64,000 nt of DNA from Neisseria zalophi (GTDB taxonomy: Bacteria; Pseudomonadota; Gammaproteobacteria; Burkholderiales; Neisseriaceae): NCBI RefSeq assembly GCF_008807015.1, contig NZ_CP031700.1:1823014-1887013 (forward strand). The letters are read 5' to 3'. A program made the position numbers and the translations under genes. A model generated the notes under the pieces. That model did no database searches. It worked only from the letters and a program-made list of their open reading frames with translations, and was not told where the DNA came from. The first letter of the stretch is position 1, and the number at the start of each line of letters is the position of its first letter. Of the stretch, positions 39,911-50,168 are shown piece after piece.

Positions 39911-40921
39911 ATGAAACCAATTTCCTCTTTTCCGCTATGTTTTTTTCTTTGTTTGTTGTCTGTTTCTGCACAAGCAGACGATGTGGCAACAGAAGTGCCA
40001 ACTGCCGCATCACAAGCCATAGAACCTACCCCGCCTGTACACAATACTTGGACAGACAGACAGCACAGAAATGTCCAAACCACCATCAATCGCTGGGCAC
40101 ACAATATGGATGATTGGTTTGGCACACCCGATCCCGATCATCCTGCTTCTGCCAATCTGCGTATTATGACGGATACCACTTGGAATAAATACGATCGTTT
40201 TTCCGTCAAGCCACGTGTTCGAGGCCGTCTGAAACTGCCGGTTTTGCAACAACGCCTGAATGTAGTATTCGGTGATGATTCACTTGACAGCGAATTAGAT
40301 CATACCGGCCATATTTATGATGAAACTCAACTGATCAACCAAAGAACATTCGACCGCACCCGCAACCGCGAAAGCAACTCATCACTGGCTTTACGCTGGT
40401 CGGACATTACCCGATACACCGGCATCGATACCGATGTCGATATCGGTGTCCGCTCAGGCGATGACTTATACCTGCGCTTCCGGGGCACTAAAGATTGGGA
40501 TTTGAACGACGGTTTCAGCACCCGCCTCGAGCAAACCTACCGCTACGGTATCAAAAGCAGGCATCATGTACGTACTAACTGGGAAATCCGTCAAACTGAA
40601 ACGGGGGAAACCTTTAATGCCAATAACCTAAACATCGAATACAACCATAAAAAAGATGATGAAGAATGGCTGTGGGGCAACAGCCTATATCGCCAGCACG
40701 ACCTCGCCGGACACAAACGCTTAAACTACGGTGTCCATGCCGGCGGCAAAATCAAAAATAAAAAGATGAAACTCAACAGCTACGGCCCCTTTGCCGGATG
40801 GCGGCAGCCTGTTTGGCGCGACTGGCTGTTTGTGCAAACCGAATTAAACTACCTCAACAACCGCGAAGAAAACCGCCGCCACCATATCGGCACCTTAGTG
40901 CGCGTGGAAGCTTTGTTTTAA
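39911..40921 (+). CDS. Outer-membrane beta-barrel protein, unknown function
   Basis: This 336-residue protein has a signal peptide (MKPISSFPLCFFLCLLSV, cleavage after AQA near residue 22). The mature part has alternating beta-strand patterns (LYLRFRGTKDW, VRTNWEIRQTE, LWGNSLYRQHD) and ends RVEALF with the C-terminal Phe used by the BAM machinery. Length suggests a 10-14 strand barrel. I recognise no specific family. A DUS inside the gene (about 40223) encodes GRLKL in frame. It is divergent from the DUF2868 gene. Confidence 0.78.
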   Translation: MKPISSFPLCFFLCLLSVSAQADDVATEVPTAASQAIEPTPPVHNTWTDRQHRNVQTTINRWAHNMDDWFGTPDPDHPASANLRIMTDTTWNKYDRFSVKPRVRGRLKLPVLQQRLNVVFGDDSLDSELDHTGHIYDETQLINQRTFDRTRNRESNSSLALRWSDITRYTGIDTDVDIGVRSGDDLYLRFRGTKDWDLNDGFSTRLEQTYRYGIKSRHHVRTNWEIRQTETGETFNANNLNIEYNHKKDDEEWLWGNSLYRQHDLAGHKRLNYGVHAGGKIKNKKMKLNSYGPFAGWRQPVWRDWLFVQTELNYLNNREENRRHHIGTLVRVEALF

Positions 40922-41118
40922 GCAAAAAATCATATCGGTGCGCTATATGGTTCTTTAGATGAAACATAAAATATCACAACGGTTTAAGCCTGCCGACCTA
41001 CTCAAATGATAGGCAGACGGCCTATTTTCATAGTAAATATAGGCCGTCTGAAACTTGTATCAAACAGCTAAAAAATCTATTATGCTGCTTTATCGAGTCA
41101 AAGTTTCGAAAGTCCGCT

Positions 41119-42468
41119 ATGAACCTGCCCGCTATCTCACCGGCTTATCTGCCGCAACTGCAAGAATTCGAACGTAAAATACTAAGCAATCAAATTAAAA
41201 TCGAAGCATGGTTCCGCCAAAAATGGTCGGAGCATCAACCACCGTTTTACGGCTCGGTCGATATCCGTAATGCCGGCTATAAAATGGCTTCTATCGATAT
41301 GAATTTATTTCCCGGTGGTTTCAATAATCTAAACCCCGAATTTATCCAGCTTTCCGTACACGCTGCGCAAGATGCGGTGGAACGCTCATGCCCGCAGGCC
41401 AAATCGGTGTTGATTGTGCCTGAAAACCATACCCGCAATACTTTTTATCTGCAAAACGTGTATGCCTTGAGCAATATTTTGCACACTGCCGGTTTTGAAG
41501 TGCGCTTAGGCAGCCTGAATCCGGAAATTACCGAACCGACCGAATTTGAAACCGCTTTGGGCAATAAAATCCTACTTGAGCCGCTATTGCGTACACGCGG
41601 GCGCGTTCATTTGGCCGACGGCTTTTCACCCTGTTTAGTCTTATTAAACAACGACCTTTCCGCCGGCATTCCCGACATTTTGCGCGATATATCCCAAACC
41701 GTTTTACCGCCTCTGCACGGCGGCTGGACAACCCGCCGCAAAACCAGCCATTTTGCCGCTTATGACAAAGTGGCCGAAGACTTTGCCAAACTGATTGATA
41801 TCGACGTATGGAATATCAATCCCTACTTCGAACAAATCAGCGGCTTGAATTTCCAAGAGCGCGAAGGTGAAGACATATTGGCCGACGCCGTTGAGCGGAT
41901 GTTGGCCAAAATCCAAGCCAAATATGATGAAAAAGGCATTACCGACAAACCGTTTGTGATTGTGAAAGCCGATGCCGGCACCTACGGCATGGGCGTGATG
42001 AGTGTGAAATCCGCCGAAGAAATCCGCGGGCTAAACCGTAAAAACCGCAATAAAATGGCTAAGGTTAAAGAAGGCTTGGAAGTCACCGAAGTGATTGTGC
42101 AAGAAGGCATCTACACTTACGAAACACTCAACGGCGCCGTTTCCGAACCCGTTGTTTATATGATGGATCGGTTTGTTATCGGTGGCTTCTTCCGTGTTCA
42201 TGAAGGCCGCGGTGCTGATGAAAACTTGAATGCAACCGGCATGTCTTTTGTGCCGTTGGCTCAGGCAATCCCAGTGGCCGAACAAGAAGACTCCATTGAC
42301 GAAGAGCGCTGCAAACGTATTTTTGCCCAATGGGATGCGCTCGGCGTGCCCCAAACCAGTGCCGAAAATCCCGATTGCGAATGCAACCGCCTGTATATTT
42401 ACGGCGTTATGGCGCGCTTATCACTACTTGCCGCTTCTTTGGAACTCGAACAAACCGCCCCGAAATAA
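41119..42468 (+). CDS. gshA: Glutamate-cysteine ligase
   Basis: This enzyme catalyses the ATP-dependent first step of glutathione synthesis. The 449-residue length and the sequence blocks FYGSVDIRNAGYKMASIDMN, KPFVIVKADAGTYGMGVM and RFVIGGFFRVHEGRG match the proteobacterial GshA type that is unrelated in sequence to E. coli GshA. Two GST genes and a VOC enzyme in the window are potential users of glutathione. The gene precedes upp by 69 nt. One DUS lies upstream at about 41042. Confidence 0.9.
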   Translation: MNLPAISPAYLPQLQEFERKILSNQIKIEAWFRQKWSEHQPPFYGSVDIRNAGYKMASIDMNLFPGGFNNLNPEFIQLSVHAAQDAVERSCPQAKSVLIVPENHTRNTFYLQNVYALSNILHTAGFEVRLGSLNPEITEPTEFETALGNKILLEPLLRTRGRVHLADGFSPCLVLLNNDLSAGIPDILRDISQTVLPPLHGGWTTRRKTSHFAAYDKVAEDFAKLIDIDVWNINPYFEQISGLNFQEREGEDILADAVERMLAKIQAKYDEKGITDKPFVIVKADAGTYGMGVMSVKSAEEIRGLNRKNRNKMAKVKEGLEVTEVIVQEGIYTYETLNGAVSEPVVYMMDRFVIGGFFRVHEGRGADENLNATGMSFVPLAQAIPVAEQEDSIDEERCKRIFAQWDALGVPQTSAENPDCECNRLYIYGVMARLSLLAASLELEQTAPK

Positions 42469-42537
42469 AACCTTATACGGCCTGCCCGAATTTTCAGCAG
42501 ACCGCTCCCTGTAAAACAGCATTACCGGAAAGACAGT

Positions 42538-43164
42538 ATGAACATTACCATCATCGATCACCCCCTCGTTAAACACAAGCTCACCCTAATGCGCGAGGCC
42601 GAATGCAGCACCTATAAATTCCGCACCCTCACCAATGAGTTGGCACGCCTGATGGCCTATGAAGCCAGCCGTGATTTTGAAACCGAAAACTATATTATCG
42701 ACGGCTGGTGCGGCAAAATCGAAGGCCAACGCATTAAGGGCAAAACCTTAACCGTGGTGCCGATTCTGCGTGCCGGTCTCGGCATGTTAGACGGCGTATT
42801 GGATTTGATTCCCACCGCCAAAATCAGCGTAGTCGGCTTGCAACGCGACGAAGAAACACTCAAACCCGTTTCTTATTTTGAAAAATTCGTCGACAGCATG
42901 GAATCGCGCCCTGCCCTGATTATCGACCCGATGCTGGCCACCGGCGGCTCGATGGTCGCCACTATCGACCTGTTGAAGCAAAAAGGCTGCCAAAATATTA
43001 AAGCCCTTGTGTTGGTGGCCGCGCCGGAAGGGGTGAAAGTGGTAAACGACGCGCACCCCGATGTCACCATCTACGCCGCCGCGCTCGACAGCCATCTCAA
43101 CGAACAAGGCTATATCATCCCCGGCTTGGGCGATGCCGGCGATAAGATTTTCGGCACCCGCTAA
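42538..43164 (+). CDS. upp: Uracil phosphoribosyltransferase
   Basis: This 208-residue salvage enzyme makes UMP from uracil and PRPP. The PRPP-binding motif is [12 protein letters not shown] (127-138), and the C-terminal uracil-binding segment reads [17 protein letters not shown]. The ATG is preceded by GGAAAGACAGT. The terminator at 43192-43236 follows. Confidence 0.97.
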   Translation: MNITIIDHPLVKHKLTLMREAECSTYKFRTLTNELARLMAYEASRDFETENYIIDGWCGKIEGQRIKGKTLTVVPILRAGLGMLDGVLDLIPTAKISVVGLQRDEETLKPVSYFEKFVDSMESRPALIIDPMLATGGSMVATIDLLKQKGCQNIKALVLVAAPEGVKVVNDAHPDVTIYAAALDSHLNEQGYIIPGLGDAGDKIFGTR

Positions 43165-43191
43165 GTTGGTTTGAACGCCATTTATACAGCC

Positions 43192-43236
43192 ATAACCAAA
43201 GGCCGTCTGAAAACTTTTCAGACGGCCTTTGGTTAT
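43192..43236. terminator. Bidirectional inverted-DUS terminator
   Basis: Perfect 22-bp arms (43192-43213, 43215-43236) with facing DUS copies and a single central base lie between the convergent upp and UPF0210 genes. Confidence 0.9.
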
Positions 43237-43246
43237 TTGATTAAAA

Positions 43247-44608
43247 TTAGTTTTTCATAGATTGAACCGGCGCGGGAATGCGGCCGCCACGGTTTACAAA
43301 CACTTCGCACGAGCCTTCTTTCACCGGCATAATCGGCGCATAGCCCAGCAATCCTCCGAATTCGACACTATCGCCGACATCTTTGCCGGGCACCGGAATA
43401 ATACGCACGGCGGTGGTTTTGCTGTTGATCATACCGATAGCGGCTTCATCGGCAATAATACCGGAAATGGTTGCCGCCGAAGTCGTGCCCGGCACGGCCA
43501 CCATATCCAAGCCTACGGAACATACGGCCGTCATCGCTTCAAGTTTGTCTAAAGTTAAAATGCCGGATTCGGCAGCAGCAATCATGCCTTCGTCTTCCGA
43601 AACGGGAATAAACGCCCCGCTCAAACCGCCAACGGTGCCCGATGCCATCATGCCGCCTTTTTTCACCGCATCGTTCAATAACGCCAGCGCAGCGGTAGTG
43701 CCGTGCGTGCCGCACACCGATAAACCCATGCCTTCGAGAATACGGGCAACCGAATCGCCGACGGCGGGGGTCGGTGCCAATGATAAATCGAGAATGCCGA
43801 ACGGAATATTCAAAAGTTTGGCCGCTTCGTGGCCGATTAATTCGCCGACACGGGTAATCTTGAATGCGGTTTTTTTCACCACTTCGGCCACTTCGGTTAA
43901 GGTTTGCGCATTGGAATTTTCCAAAGCGGCTTTCACCACACCCGGGCCGGAAACGCCGACATTAATCACGGCATCGGCTTCGCCCGAACCGTGGAATGCA
44001 CCTGCCATAAAGGGATTGTCTTCCACCGCATTGCAAAAAACAACGATTTTGGCGCAACCGAAACCTTCCGGTGTGATGGCGGCGGTTTCTTTAATCATTT
44101 CGCCTGCCAGTTTAACCGCATCCATATTGATGCCGGCACGGGTGCTGCCGATATTGACCGAACTGCACACAATATCGGTTTTTTTCATGGCTTCGGGTAT
44201 CGAACGAATCAGCACTTCATCCGACGGCGACATGCCTTTTTGCACCAAAGCTGAAAAGCCGCCGATAAACGATACGCCGATATCTTTGGCGGCTTTATCT
44301 AAGGTTTCGGCAATGCTCACATAAGAATCGGCGTGTGTCGCAGCGGCAATTTGGGCAATCGGGGTAACAGAAATACGCTGGTTCACAATCGGTACGCCGT
44401 ATTTTGCCGAAAGATGGCGTGCGGTTTTCACCAAATCTTTACCGACACGGGTGATTTTATTATAAATATTCTGATTTAATTCGTTGATATCGCTGCTGAT
44501 ACAATCGTGTAGGTCGATACCGATGGTGATGGTACGCACGTCGAAATGCTGGTCGGCCACCATCTGCACGGTTTCTAAAATTTCATCGGATTGAATAATG
44601 GTTGTCAT
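43247..44608 (-). CDS. UPF0210/DUF711 (PFL family) protein
   Basis: This 453-residue protein is highly alike along its length to the UPF0210 family, with conserved blocks [12 protein letters not shown] (about 30-41), [10 protein letters not shown] and [14 protein letters not shown]. The fold is related to pyruvate-formate-lyase-type barrels, but no reaction is established. The gene is normally adjacent to an ACT-domain regulator, as here (44886), although a small membrane-protein gene is interposed. AAGGA lies ten bases upstream of the ATG. Confidence 0.92.
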   Translation of the reverse strand: MTTIIQSDEILETVQMVADQHFDVRTITIGIDLHDCISSDINELNQNIYNKITRVGKDLVKTARHLSAKYGVPIVNQRISVTPIAQIAAATHADSYVSIAETLDKAAKDIGVSFIGGFSALVQKGMSPSDEVLIRSIPEAMKKTDIVCSSVNIGSTRAGINMDAVKLAGEMIKETAAITPEGFGCAKIVVFCNAVEDNPFMAGAFHGSGEADAVINVGVSGPGVVKAALENSNAQTLTEVAEVVKKTAFKITRVGELIGHEAAKLLNIPFGILDLSLAPTPAVGDSVARILEGMGLSVCGTHGTTAALALLNDAVKKGGMMASGTVGGLSGAFIPVSEDEGMIAAAESGILTLDKLEAMTAVCSVGLDMVAVPGTTSAATISGIIADEAAIGMINSKTTAVRIIPVPGKDVGDSVEFGGLLGYAPIMPVKEGSCEVFVNRGGRIPAPVQSMKN

Positions 44609-44701
44609 AATGCTTAATCCTTATCAGCGAAGTCTGTGCTACCACAAGCCCACGCCAACTCGTTGATATTTCGTTATTTCATATTAAATAAAAATAGTAT
44701 G

Positions 44702-44875
44702 CTATTTCTTTTTACTCTTTTTAAGTGATTGCCATTCGGAAGCAAAACAGGCTCCCAAAACTACTGTTATCATAATAATACGTGCAGGACTTCCCGATGC
44801 AATCTCAGAATATATAAAGTATAAACCAGGTAAAACCAATATAATTAACCACATTAACTTTCGCATATTCATATT
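44702..44875 (-). CDS. Small membrane protein between UPF0210 and ACT genes
   Basis: This 57-residue protein has two hydrophobic segments (about 7-24, LIILVLPGLYFIYSEI, and 29-45, ARIIMITVVLGACFA) and a basic tail SLKKSKKK. I start at the ATG at 44875, nine bases after AAAGG; the open frame upstream to 44965 lies inside the ACT gene. It begins 10 nt after the ACT stop, so it is probably co-transcribed. It is more AT-rich than its neighbours, and I do not recognise a family. Confidence 0.65.
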   Translation of the reverse strand, partial: NMNMRKLMWLIILVLPGLYFIYSEIASGSPARIIMITVVLGACFASEWQSLKKSKKK

Positions 44876-44885
44876 AATGAGACCT

Positions 44886-45158
44886 TTAAATGCGGTGCAT
44901 GGCATTAAAAATTTCTTCATCCTGCATACGGATATCCAGTGCCAGCTTTTGGCCCCGATCAGCAAAAAGATCCAACATTTCCTGCCGGGTTTTCGGGCAT
45001 TTTTCAGTATCCACCAAAATAATCATAGTGAAGAAATCATCCATCAGCTGCTGGCTGATATTGAGGATATTCAATTGATTTTCAGCTAAAATTTTAGATA
45101 CGTCGTACACAATACCGACACGGTCTTTACCGATAACAGTGATGACTGAATGTTTCAT
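44886..45158 (-). CDS. ACT-domain protein (UPF0237)
   Basis: This 90-residue protein consists of one ACT domain: MKHSVITVIGKDRVGIVYDVS opens it (first strand and ligand loop), and LNILNISQQLMDDFFTMIIL forms the following strand and helix. ACT domains bind amino acids or similar small molecules as regulators. Its usual partner is UPF0210, encoded downstream on the same strand. Confidence 0.92.
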   Translation of the reverse strand: MKHSVITVIGKDRVGIVYDVSKILAENQLNILNISQQLMDDFFTMIILVDTEKCPKTRQEMLDLFADRGQKLALDIRMQDEEIFNAMHRI

Positions 45159-45200
45159 ATATTCAAACTTTCGTAACAGATTAATAAATTAATAAAAGGT

Positions 45201-45235
45201 TTTCAGACGGCCTGCATGATTAAGGCCGTCTGAAA
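45201..45235. terminator. Outward-facing DUS hairpin after acpS
   Basis: TTTCAGACGGCCT and AGGCCGTCTGAAA pair across a 9-nt loop. The two DUS point away from each other, the reverse of the usual order in this window. It lies 64 nt past the acpS stop and upstream of the ACT gene, so it probably ends the recO-pdxJ-acpS unit. Confidence 0.65.
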
Positions 45236-45298
45236 GCGGTCGGTAGCGCAAATCAGCCAAACCGGCCGGTAAAATAAAAAATATCTTTTTATAGCCGT

Positions 45299-45676
45299 TT
45301 ATTTTTCGGATACCACAAAAGCGACAACAGTATCTTCTTCATCGCTCATGCTCAAATGCACCTGCTTAATGCCCTGTTTATCCAACCATTTTTGCAATTC
45401 CGGCTCATAATGAAACTCGGGTTTGCCTAAAGCATCGTGGCCGATAGTGATATTACGGAAAGTAACCGGGGCGCGTATACCGGTGCCGACGGCTTTGGCA
45501 AATGCTTCTTTGGCAGCAAAGCGTTTTGCTAAAAAATTCACCGATTTTCCAGCCTGAGGATATTCCAACATCTCTATCGAGCTGAGCAGGCGTTCTGCAA
45601 ATGCCATACCGTATTTTTTCTGTAGTCTTGCAATGCGACTGATGGCAACGATGTCGGTACCGATTCCGTAAATCAT
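45299..45676 (-). CDS. acpS: Holo-[acyl-carrier-protein] synthase
   Basis: This 125-residue enzyme attaches 4'-phosphopantetheine from CoA to acyl carrier protein. The motifs GIGTDIV (4-10, with the metal-binding Asp) and FAAKEAFAKAVGTG (with the catalytic Glu) are intact. AAAGGAG lies six bases upstream of the ATG. It follows pdxJ by 41 nt with one DUS between, the common recO-pdxJ-acpS order. Confidence 0.97.
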   Translation of the reverse strand: MIYGIGTDIVAISRIARLQKKYGMAFAERLLSSIEMLEYPQAGKSVNFLAKRFAAKEAFAKAVGTGIRAPVTFRNITIGHDALGKPEFHYEPELQKWLDKQGIKQVHLSMSDEEDTVVAFVVSEK

Positions 45677-45717
45677 AACAGCTCCTTTATAGCTGGGTTT
45701 TCAGACGGCCTGCCTGT

Positions 45718-46449
45718 TTAGAAAGGCAGCGAGCGAGCTTTAAACATAATATCTTTCATTTGCCTTATGGCTTCGGGCAAACCGATAAAAATGGCTTGAG
45801 CAATCAGCGAATGGCCGATATTCAATTCTTGGATGGATAAAATCCGGGCAATCGGGGTAACGTTGTGAATCGTCAGGCCGTGGCCGGCGTTGACGACCAG
45901 CCCTAAATCGCTGCCGAAGTTTGCCCCCTCTTCAATCCGCAGTAATTGTGCCTGATGTTCTTCATGGCTTGCGGCATCGGCATAAGCGCCGGTATGCAGC
46001 TCGATAACGGGAGCGCCGACATCGCGGGCGGCCTGTATTTGGGCTTCGTCGGCATCAATAAACAGGGAAACGCGGATACCTGCTTCAGTGAGGATACGGG
46101 TAAACTCGGCGACTTTATCCTGTTGCGCCAAAACATCCAGCCCACCTTCAGTCGTTACCTCTTCGCGTTTTTCCGGCACGATACAAACGTCTTCGGGCAT
46201 CACCTGCAAGGCGTTTTCCAGCATTTCTTCGGTTAACGCCATTTCCAGATTCATGCGTGTGCGGATGGCGTTTCTAATCGCGAAAACATCTTCGTCGCGA
46301 ATATGGCGGCGGTCTTCGCGCAAATGTAGGGTAATCAGGTCGGCACCATGTGTTTCGGCTGTTAAAGCCGCCTCAAGCGGGCTGGGATAAGCCGTACCGC
46401 GCGCATTGCGCAAGGTGGCGACATGGTCGATATTCACACCCAATAACAT
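45718..46449 (-). CDS. pdxJ: Pyridoxine 5'-phosphate synthase
   Basis: This 243-residue TIM-barrel enzyme condenses 1-deoxyxylulose-5-phosphate with 3-amino-2-oxopropyl phosphate, the last ring-forming step of vitamin B6 synthesis. Signature blocks are [15 protein letters not shown] (4-18), [13 protein letters not shown] and [21 protein letters not shown] precedes the start. It lies between recO and acpS on one strand. Confidence 0.97.
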   Translation of the reverse strand: MLLGVNIDHVATLRNARGTAYPSPLEAALTAETHGADLITLHLREDRRHIRDEDVFAIRNAIRTRMNLEMALTEEMLENALQVMPEDVCIVPEKREEVTTEGGLDVLAQQDKVAEFTRILTEAGIRVSLFIDADEAQIQAARDVGAPVIELHTGAYADAASHEEHQAQLLRIEEGANFGSDLGLVVNAGHGLTIHNVTPIARILSIQELNIGHSLIAQAIFIGLPEAIRQMKDIMFKARSLPF

Positions 46450-46506
46450 TTCTGTTTCCTTTCTTGATTTGTTTTCAGACGGCCTCTTTCACTTAAACCG
46501 ATTGAA

Positions 46507-47253
46507 TCAGGCCGTCTGAAACTGCTGCATCTGTTGTAGCACTTGGCGGGATTTAATCCCCTCCGGCAGGCGGAAATCCAACAGCATCCGCGTTAGTTTC
46601 AAAGCCTGCTGCAAACTTTCCGTGTTTTCAAAAACGCCACTATGCAATTGGATTAAATCGGCACCGCGCATCGCCAAGCCCTGCACTTCATGCGGTGGCA
46701 AACCGTTGGCATCGTCTAAAGGCAGCGGGGCGTGTTCGGGGCGTAGCCAATATTGCCGTTCGGCCAAAACCGGCTGCCCGTGTTCGTCTTGCGTTAAATC
46801 GGGGGCAAAGCCGAGTTCGGTTAACAGCCGCCATTCGAAACTGCGCAATGCGGCGGCATGGTGGCTTTCTTCGGCAATGGTCTGCATCACCCTGCTTAAT
46901 GCATCATACAATTCGGGGTGCGGATCTTCGCGGGCAGTCAGTTTATACACCAATTCGTTTACATACAGGCCGCTGAACAATGCCTTGCCTTGCGGCTGGC
47001 GCCATCCGCCCGTCCACTCCGCCCTATGCAGGGTTTTCAACTCTTGCGAACCATACCACGATGCACTCATCGGCACAAACGGCACCAACACGCCGCGCAA
47101 TTCGCTTTGCCGTTTGCGGGCGCTGCGCGCCAACAGAGCAACGCGGCCATAACGGCGGCTGAAAACTTCAAGCCACAAACTGCTTTCGCGCCACGGTTTG
47201 GCGGTCAGTAAAAAAGCAGGTTCGTGATTAACGCGGTGGGCTTGTGAACTCAT
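46507..47253 (-). CDS. recO: DNA repair protein RecO
   Basis: This 248-residue protein has the N-terminal OB-fold (about 12-85, with AFLLTAKPWRESSLWLEVFS and GRVALLARSARK) and a helical C-terminal region. It helps load RecA on SSB-coated DNA in the RecF pathway. The four-cysteine zinc site found in some RecO proteins is absent, as in most proteobacteria. A single DUS overlaps its 3' end. Confidence 0.94.
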   Translation of the reverse strand: MSSQAHRVNHEPAFLLTAKPWRESSLWLEVFSRRYGRVALLARSARKRQSELRGVLVPFVPMSASWYGSQELKTLHRAEWTGGWRQPQGKALFSGLYVNELVYKLTAREDPHPELYDALSRVMQTIAEESHHAAALRSFEWRLLTELGFAPDLTQDEHGQPVLAERQYWLRPEHAPLPLDDANGLPPHEVQGLAMRGADLIQLHSGVFENTESLQQALKLTRMLLDFRLPEGIKSRQVLQQMQQFQTA

Positions 47254-47311
47254 AAGGTTTGCTAGAAAAAATGTCTTCGGATTATAACCCGTATCCCGTG
47301 CGAAACAACAA

Positions 47312-47344
47312 AGGCCGTCTGAAATTTTATGATTCAGACGGCCT
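47312..47344 (-). terminator. Inverted-DUS terminator after the thiolase gene
   Basis: Twelve-base DUS arms face each other across a 9-nt loop, 30 nt past the stop of the gene at 47374. The region also separates it from recO. Confidence 0.78.
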
Positions 47345-47373
47345 ATCGTATCAACGGATAAAATATTAAACGT

Positions 47374-48558
47374 TTATGCCGTCCGCTCTACCGCTACGGC
47401 CAAGCCCATACCGCCGCCGACGCATAAAGTGGCAATGCCTTTTTTCTTATTGCTGCGCTGCATCTCATGCAACAGCGTTACCAAAATACGGCAGCCTGAT
47501 GCGCCGATAGGATGGCCGAGCGCAATCGCTCCGCCGTTGACATTGGTTTTTTCGGGCGGCAGGTTGGTTTCCGCCATCACCCCCAAAGCTTGGGCGGCAA
47601 AGGCTTCGTTGGCTTCAAATAAATCCACCTCTTCGGTTTGCCAGCCTGCTTTTTTCAATACGGTTTTGATCGCATCAACCGGACCCAAGCCCATGATTTC
47701 GGGTTCGATACCGGTAGCGGAATAAGCGCGGATAACCGCCAACGGGGTTAAGCCGAGTTCGGCCGCTTTTTCCGCCGTCATCATCACCACGGCGGCGGCT
47801 CCGTCGTTAATACCCGAAGCATTACCGGCGGTTACCGTACCGTCTTTTTTAAAGGCCGGACGCAGCGCAGCCAGTTTTTCGGCGGTGGTGTCGGCTTTGA
47901 TGTATTCGTCTTTATCGACCACCAGCGGATCGCCTTTGCGGCGGGGCACGGATACGGGGGTAATCTCACCGTCGAATTTGCCCGCCGCTTGTGCGGCCGC
48001 GGCTTTTTGTTGCGACGATAAGGCAAATTTGTCTTGCGCTTCGCGGCTGATATTCAGGCGTTCGGCAACATTTTCCGCCGTGATGCCCATGTGGTATTGG
48101 TTGTAAACATCGGTTAAACCGTCGGCCACCATGCTGTCGGCCAAGCTGGCCGGGCCCATTTTTACGCCTTGGCGCATATTAATGGTATGCGGGCTTTGCG
48201 ACATAGATTCCTGACCGCCCGCCACCACGATTTCGGCATCGCCGCAGGCAATCGCCTGAGCCGCCATTTGCACGGCTTTCAAACCCGAACCGCAGACAAC
48301 GTTCACGGTTGTCGCCGGAATCCGTACCGGCAGTCCGGCCAATATAGCAGCCTGACGTGCCGGGTTTTGGCCGACACCGGCGGTTAACACATTGCCCATA
48401 ATCACTTCATCGACCTGTTCGGGTTTCAGGCCGGTTTGCTGCAATACATCACGAATCACCGCCGCGCCCAATTCCGGTGCGCGCAGTGGGGAAAGTCCGC
48501 CCAAGAAGCTGCCGACCGGAGTACGCTTGGCGGCAACAATCACAATATTACGGTTCAT
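47374..48558 (-). CDS. atoB: Acetyl-CoA acetyltransferase (thiolase)
   Basis: This 394-residue thiolase has the catalytic cysteine Cys89 in NVVCGSGL, the histidine in [14 protein letters not shown] and the second cysteine in CVGGGMG. It splits acetoacetyl-CoA to two acetyl-CoA, or the reverse. Its place after the 3-oxoacid CoA-transferase genes supports the degradative direction: acetoacetate activated by ScoAB and cleaved here. An inverted DUS lies between the two transcription steps (48635-48661), so coupling may be partial. phaA would be an equally valid name if polyhydroxybutyrate genes existed nearby, but none are seen. Confidence 0.95.
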   Translation of the reverse strand: MNRNIVIVAAKRTPVGSFLGGLSPLRAPELGAAVIRDVLQQTGLKPEQVDEVIMGNVLTAGVGQNPARQAAILAGLPVRIPATTVNVVCGSGLKAVQMAAQAIACGDAEIVVAGGQESMSQSPHTINMRQGVKMGPASLADSMVADGLTDVYNQYHMGITAENVAERLNISREAQDKFALSSQQKAAAAQAAGKFDGEITPVSVPRRKGDPLVVDKDEYIKADTTAEKLAALRPAFKKDGTVTAGNASGINDGAAAVVMMTAEKAAELGLTPLAVIRAYSATGIEPEIMGLGPVDAIKTVLKKAGWQTEEVDLFEANEAFAAQALGVMAETNLPPEKTNVNGGAIALGHPIGASGCRILVTLLHEMQRSNKKKGIATLCVGGGMGLAVAVERTA

Positions 48559-48634
48559 TCACATTCCTTTCCGATTATGTTTCCAAGCTTCTTATATATT
48601 CAGACGGCCTGAAAACAGAAAGATTTTGTATAAA

Positions 48635-48661
48635 GGCCGTCTGAAACGGTTTCAGACGGCC
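48635..48661 (-). terminator. Inverted-DUS hairpin between scoB and the thiolase gene
   Basis: Perfect 12-bp arms with a 3-nt loop begin 7 nt past the scoB stop. No T-run follows, so it may be an attenuator rather than a full stop within a functional gene set. Confidence 0.7.
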
Positions 48662-48668
48662 ACACTGC

Positions 48669-49298
48669 TTAAGCCAATACTTTTACGCCGGTGGCTGCCT
48701 GCAATTCATCGAAGCTGACGCCGTCGGCCAATTCCACCAGTTTAAGGCCGTCTGGAGTGACGTCCAGCACGCCTAAATTGGTGATAATACGGTGGACGAC
48801 TTTTTTACCGGTTAGCGGCAGTTCGCATTCGGGTTTGATTTTGAATGCGCCGTTTTTAGCGGTGTGGTCCATCAACACAATCACACGTTGCACACCGGCG
48901 ACCAAATCCATCGCGCCGCCCATGCCTTTCACCATTTTGCCCGGAATCATCCAGTTGGCTAAGTCGCCTTGGCCAGATACTTCCATTGCGCCCAAAATGG
49001 CCAGATTCACTTTGCCGCCGCGTATCATTGCAAAAGATTGCGAGCTACTGAAAAAGCTGGCGCCGGTTTGTTCGGTAACGGTTTGTTTGCCTGCGTTAAT
49101 CAGGTCGGCATCCACTTCGTCTTCAGTGGGAAACGCGCCGATACCGAGTAATCCGTTTTCAGATTGCAACACCACATTCACACCGTCGGGAATATAGTTG
49201 GCCACCAAGGTCGGCAGGCCGATGCCGAGATTGACGTAAAAACCGTCTTGCAATTCTTTGGCGGCACGTTGCGCCATTTGTTCTCTCGTCCAAGCCAT
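48669..49298 (-). CDS. scoB: 3-oxoacid CoA-transferase subunit B
   Basis: This 209-residue subunit carries the catalytic glutamate in SENGLLGIG (about 46-54). With subunit A it transfers CoA from succinyl-CoA to acetoacetate. It begins 2 nt after the subunit A stop, preceded by GGGAGG, typical of coupled subunits. The context with a fumarylacetoacetase-family gene and a thiolase suggests use of acetoacetate from tyrosine breakdown. Confidence 0.95.
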   Translation of the reverse strand: MAWTREQMAQRAAKELQDGFYVNLGIGLPTLVANYIPDGVNVVLQSENGLLGIGAFPTEDEVDADLINAGKQTVTEQTGASFFSSSQSFAMIRGGKVNLAILGAMEVSGQGDLANWMIPGKMVKGMGGAMDLVAGVQRVIVLMDHTAKNGAFKIKPECELPLTGKKVVHRIITNLGVLDVTPDGLKLVELADGVSFDELQAATGVKVLA

Positions 49299-49300
49299 AA

Positions 49301-49999
49301 TTATGCCTCCCTCACGGTGCGTTGTTCGATGCGTTTTTCAGGATTTGCGTTCACGATAATGCGGTGAACGTAGATGCCGGGCAGGTGGATATGGTCGGGG
49401 TCAAGCTCACCGGTTTCTACCAATTCTTCTACTTCCACCACCGTGATTTTACCGGCGGTAGCCACATCGGGGTTAAAGTTGCGCGCGGTTTTGCGGAAGA
49501 TGAGATTGCCCGCTTTGTCGGCTTTCCATGCTTTCACCAGCGACACATCGGCTACCAATGCTTTTTCCAACAGATATTCTTCGCCATCAAATATGCGGGT
49601 TTCTTTGCCTTCGGCTACTTGCGTACCCACCCCTGTTTTAGTAAAAAAGGCGGGAATACCGGCACCGCCGGCGCGCAATTTCTCGGCCAATGTGCCTTGC
49701 GGCGTTAATTCCACTTCCAACTCGCCGGATAAAAATTGGCGTTCGAATTCTTTGTTTTCACCCACATAGGAAGCAATCATTTTTTTAACTTGGCGGGTAG
49801 CCAATAACAGGCCTAGCCCGAAATCGTCCACACCCGCATTATTGCTGATACAAGTCAGATCTTTCACGCCACTGTCACGCAATGCGGCAATCAGCGCTTC
49901 AGGGATACCGCAGAGGCCGAAACCGCCCACCGCAATGGTTTGGCCGTCTGAAACAATGCCTTTCAAGGCTGAGACGGCATCGGGATAATGTTTGTCCAT
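49301..49999 (-). CDS. scoA: 3-oxoacid CoA-transferase subunit A
   Basis: This 232-residue subunit has the family motif [10 protein letters not shown] (about 25-34). I start at MDKHYPDAV (49999), with AAAGGAG upstream; the frame is open to 50026 but without a ribosome-binding site. A DUS inside the gene near 49945 encodes SDGQT. Upstream, a degenerate inverted DUS (50041-50069) separates it from the antiporter gene. Confidence 0.95.
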   Translation of the reverse strand: MDKHYPDAVSALKGIVSDGQTIAVGGFGLCGIPEALIAALRDSGVKDLTCISNNAGVDDFGLGLLLATRQVKKMIASYVGENKEFERQFLSGELEVELTPQGTLAEKLRAGGAGIPAFFTKTGVGTQVAEGKETRIFDGEEYLLEKALVADVSLVKAWKADKAGNLIFRKTARNFNPDVATAGKITVVEVEELVETGELDPDHIHLPGIYVHRIIVNANPEKRIEQRTVREA

Positions 50000-50040
50000 A
50001 TTTTCTCCTTTGCTTAAAGCATACATAATTCGTACATAAC

Positions 50041-50069
50041 AGGCCGTCTGAAAACTATTCAGACAGTCT
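50041..50069 (-). terminator. Degenerate inverted-DUS hairpin after the antiporter gene
   Basis: AGGCCGTCTGAAAA faces a copy with two changes (TTCAGACAGTCT). It lies about 100 nt past the antiporter stop, upstream of scoA. Stem strength is reduced by G-T pairs. Confidence 0.5.
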
Positions 50070-50168
50070 TATCTATTTTATTTTCCATCGGAATCGGCAC
50101 GGTTTTTTTATCAGGCCGTCTGAAACTGCTATCGGTTGCAGTTTCATACCGACTATTGCCTATGCTCT

